From NCBI RefSeq assembly GCF_015554145.1, contig NZ_JADNHZ010000009.1, positions 32,524 through 96,523 on the forward strand: a stretch of 64,000 nucleotides of DNA, written 5' to 3'. Below, piece after piece: positions 63,638-64,000 of this stretch. The notes beneath the pieces were generated by a model. It searched no databases, was not told the origin of the DNA, and saw only the letters and a list, made by a program, of their open reading frames with translations. Made by a program: the position numbers and the translations under genes. Within the stretch, counting starts at the first letter, position 1. The number at the start of each line of letters is the position of its first letter. Source of the DNA: Collinsella aerofaciens. Lineage in GTDB: Bacteria > Actinomycetota > Coriobacteriia > Coriobacteriales > Coriobacteriaceae.

Positions 63638-63969
63638 TGACGGTCTATGTGACAGGCGACGTGCACGGCAGGGCCGAGTACGGGTCCAGCCGGTTTGCAT
63701 TCAAAAATTGGCCGCTGGGCCGGACCCTGACGCGCGATGACGTGGTGATCGTGGCCGGCGACTTCGGCTTTGTCTGGGATGGATCCAACGCCGAGAAATA
63801 CTGGCTCGACTGGTTCGAATCGAAGCCGTGGACCACGTGTTTCGTAGACGGCAACCATGAGAACCACCACGCCCTGGCAGAACTGCCGGTGCGGGAGTGG
63901 AGCGGCGGTCTCGTCCATGAGGTTGTTAGCGCTACTGTAAAAACAACCATTTTGACCAACGCTCAATAA
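63637..63969 (+). pseudogene. Metallophosphoesterase 3, C-terminally truncated
   Basis: Starts with VYVTGDVHGRAEYG, then VVIVAGDFGFVWDG and CFVDGNHENHHAL, closely paralleling gene 2. Homology stops after WSGGLVHEV near residue 96; the remaining residues (VSATVKTTILTNAQ) come from a different sequence that starts near 63924, and the frame then ends. The C-terminal metal-binding His motifs are missing, so the product should be inactive. The break coincides with the proposed end of an insertion sequence. Confidence 0.7.
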
Positions 63970-64000
63970 CCAATCATGCCAACGCAATCCCGCCATTTGC
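63924..64000. mobile_element. Putative insertion-sequence end (continues past the window)
   Basis: From TGTTAGCGCTACTG (63924) the sequence no longer continues the phosphoesterase gene. A TG start, the CCATTTTG word also found in an array at 54382-54539, and AT-rich composition fit the end of an IS21-type element. No transposase is visible. Confidence 0.4.

Larger units (their letters stand above)
54250..64000. mobile_element. Probable integrative mobilizable element (right end outside the window)
   Basis: From the 3' end of the tRNA-Arg gene onward the content changes: AT-rich repeats, an XRE repressor, a sortase-type surface protein, an oriT-like region, mobC, a relaxase, a toxin-like peptide and tandem metallophosphoesterases. 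This is the make-up of an element mobilised in trans by a helper. No integrase, type IV coupling protein or duplicated tRNA end is visible, so the limits and the integration model are inferred. Confidence 0.65.

Noticed and set aside
54250..64000. Self-transmissible conjugative element or prophage
   Set aside because: No type IV secretion, coupling protein, capsid or tail genes are seen; relaxase plus MobC alone fit a mobilizable element.

Overview
The window looks like chromosome of a high-GC Gram-positive gut anaerobe of the class Coriobacteriia, most likely a Collinsella or close relative. This is inferred from gene content, since nothing could be searched: HspR-type control of dnaK/clpB, a DUF5692 membrane protein, mannose-family and glucoside-family PTS systems, a NikR-linked hydrogenase-maturation cluster, a sortase-type surface protein and many small intergenic repeats. 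Most genes carry a clear Shine-Dalgarno sequence and many neighbours overlap by 1-4 bases.

Layout. 1-1270: start of an unknown minus-strand gene, then pyrE. 1668-15428: a carbohydrate region holding a DUF1593 hydrolase and an esterase divergent from a glucoside-family PTS EIIBC, a DUF4038 glycosidase, an RpiR/SIS regulator, a GH106-like glycosidase divergent from an AraC regulator, a GH1 6-phospho-beta-glucosidase and a stand-alone EIIA-Glc. 15664-17365: a lipoprotein and a HAD phosphatase. 17471-23367 (minus): a Ni-Fe hydrogenase maturation operon (82-aa protein, nikR, hypF, hypC, hypD, hypE); hypA lies alone at 49782. Then thioredoxin, a hypothetical gene, and nadA-nadB-nadC-niaR behind a 19-bp inverted-repeat operator. 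28889-41225: a ferredoxin, dnaK-grpE-dnaJ-hspR, an aconitase-family hydratase, two exported proteins bracketed by repeats, and clpB. 41354-49587: a small protein, a DUF4143-type ATPase behind a perfect 25-bp palindrome, a membrane protein, and a DUF5692/TetR pair divergent from a 925-aa flavin/iron-sulfur oxidoreductase. 50587-53869: a mannose-type PTS operon with a DUF956 gene.

From the tRNA-Arg(CCT) gene at 54174 to the end of the window the character changes. AT-rich repeats are followed by an XRE repressor, a 1118-aa coiled-coil/CAP-domain protein with a LAQTG sorting signal, a secreted low-complexity protein, an oriT-like array of inverted repeats, mobC and a relaxase. After these come a toxin-like membrane peptide and three tandem metallophosphoesterase genes, the last cut off by what looks like the end of an insertion sequence. 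This reads as an integrative mobilizable element inserted at the tRNA gene. Its integrase and right end are not visible.

The least explained signal is a family of structured intergenic elements (six full copies and one short copy). Each has a small hairpin, the linker GACGCTGC and a long hairpin; arm sequences differ between copies but pairing is kept. Five of the seven start at or within about five bases of a gene's stop codon. Three other dispersed repeat types and two arrays of small hairpins also occupy intergenic DNA. Functional pairings such as EIIBC with the distant EIIA, NiaR with its operator and HspR with the dnaK/clpB promoters are inferences from known families and position.
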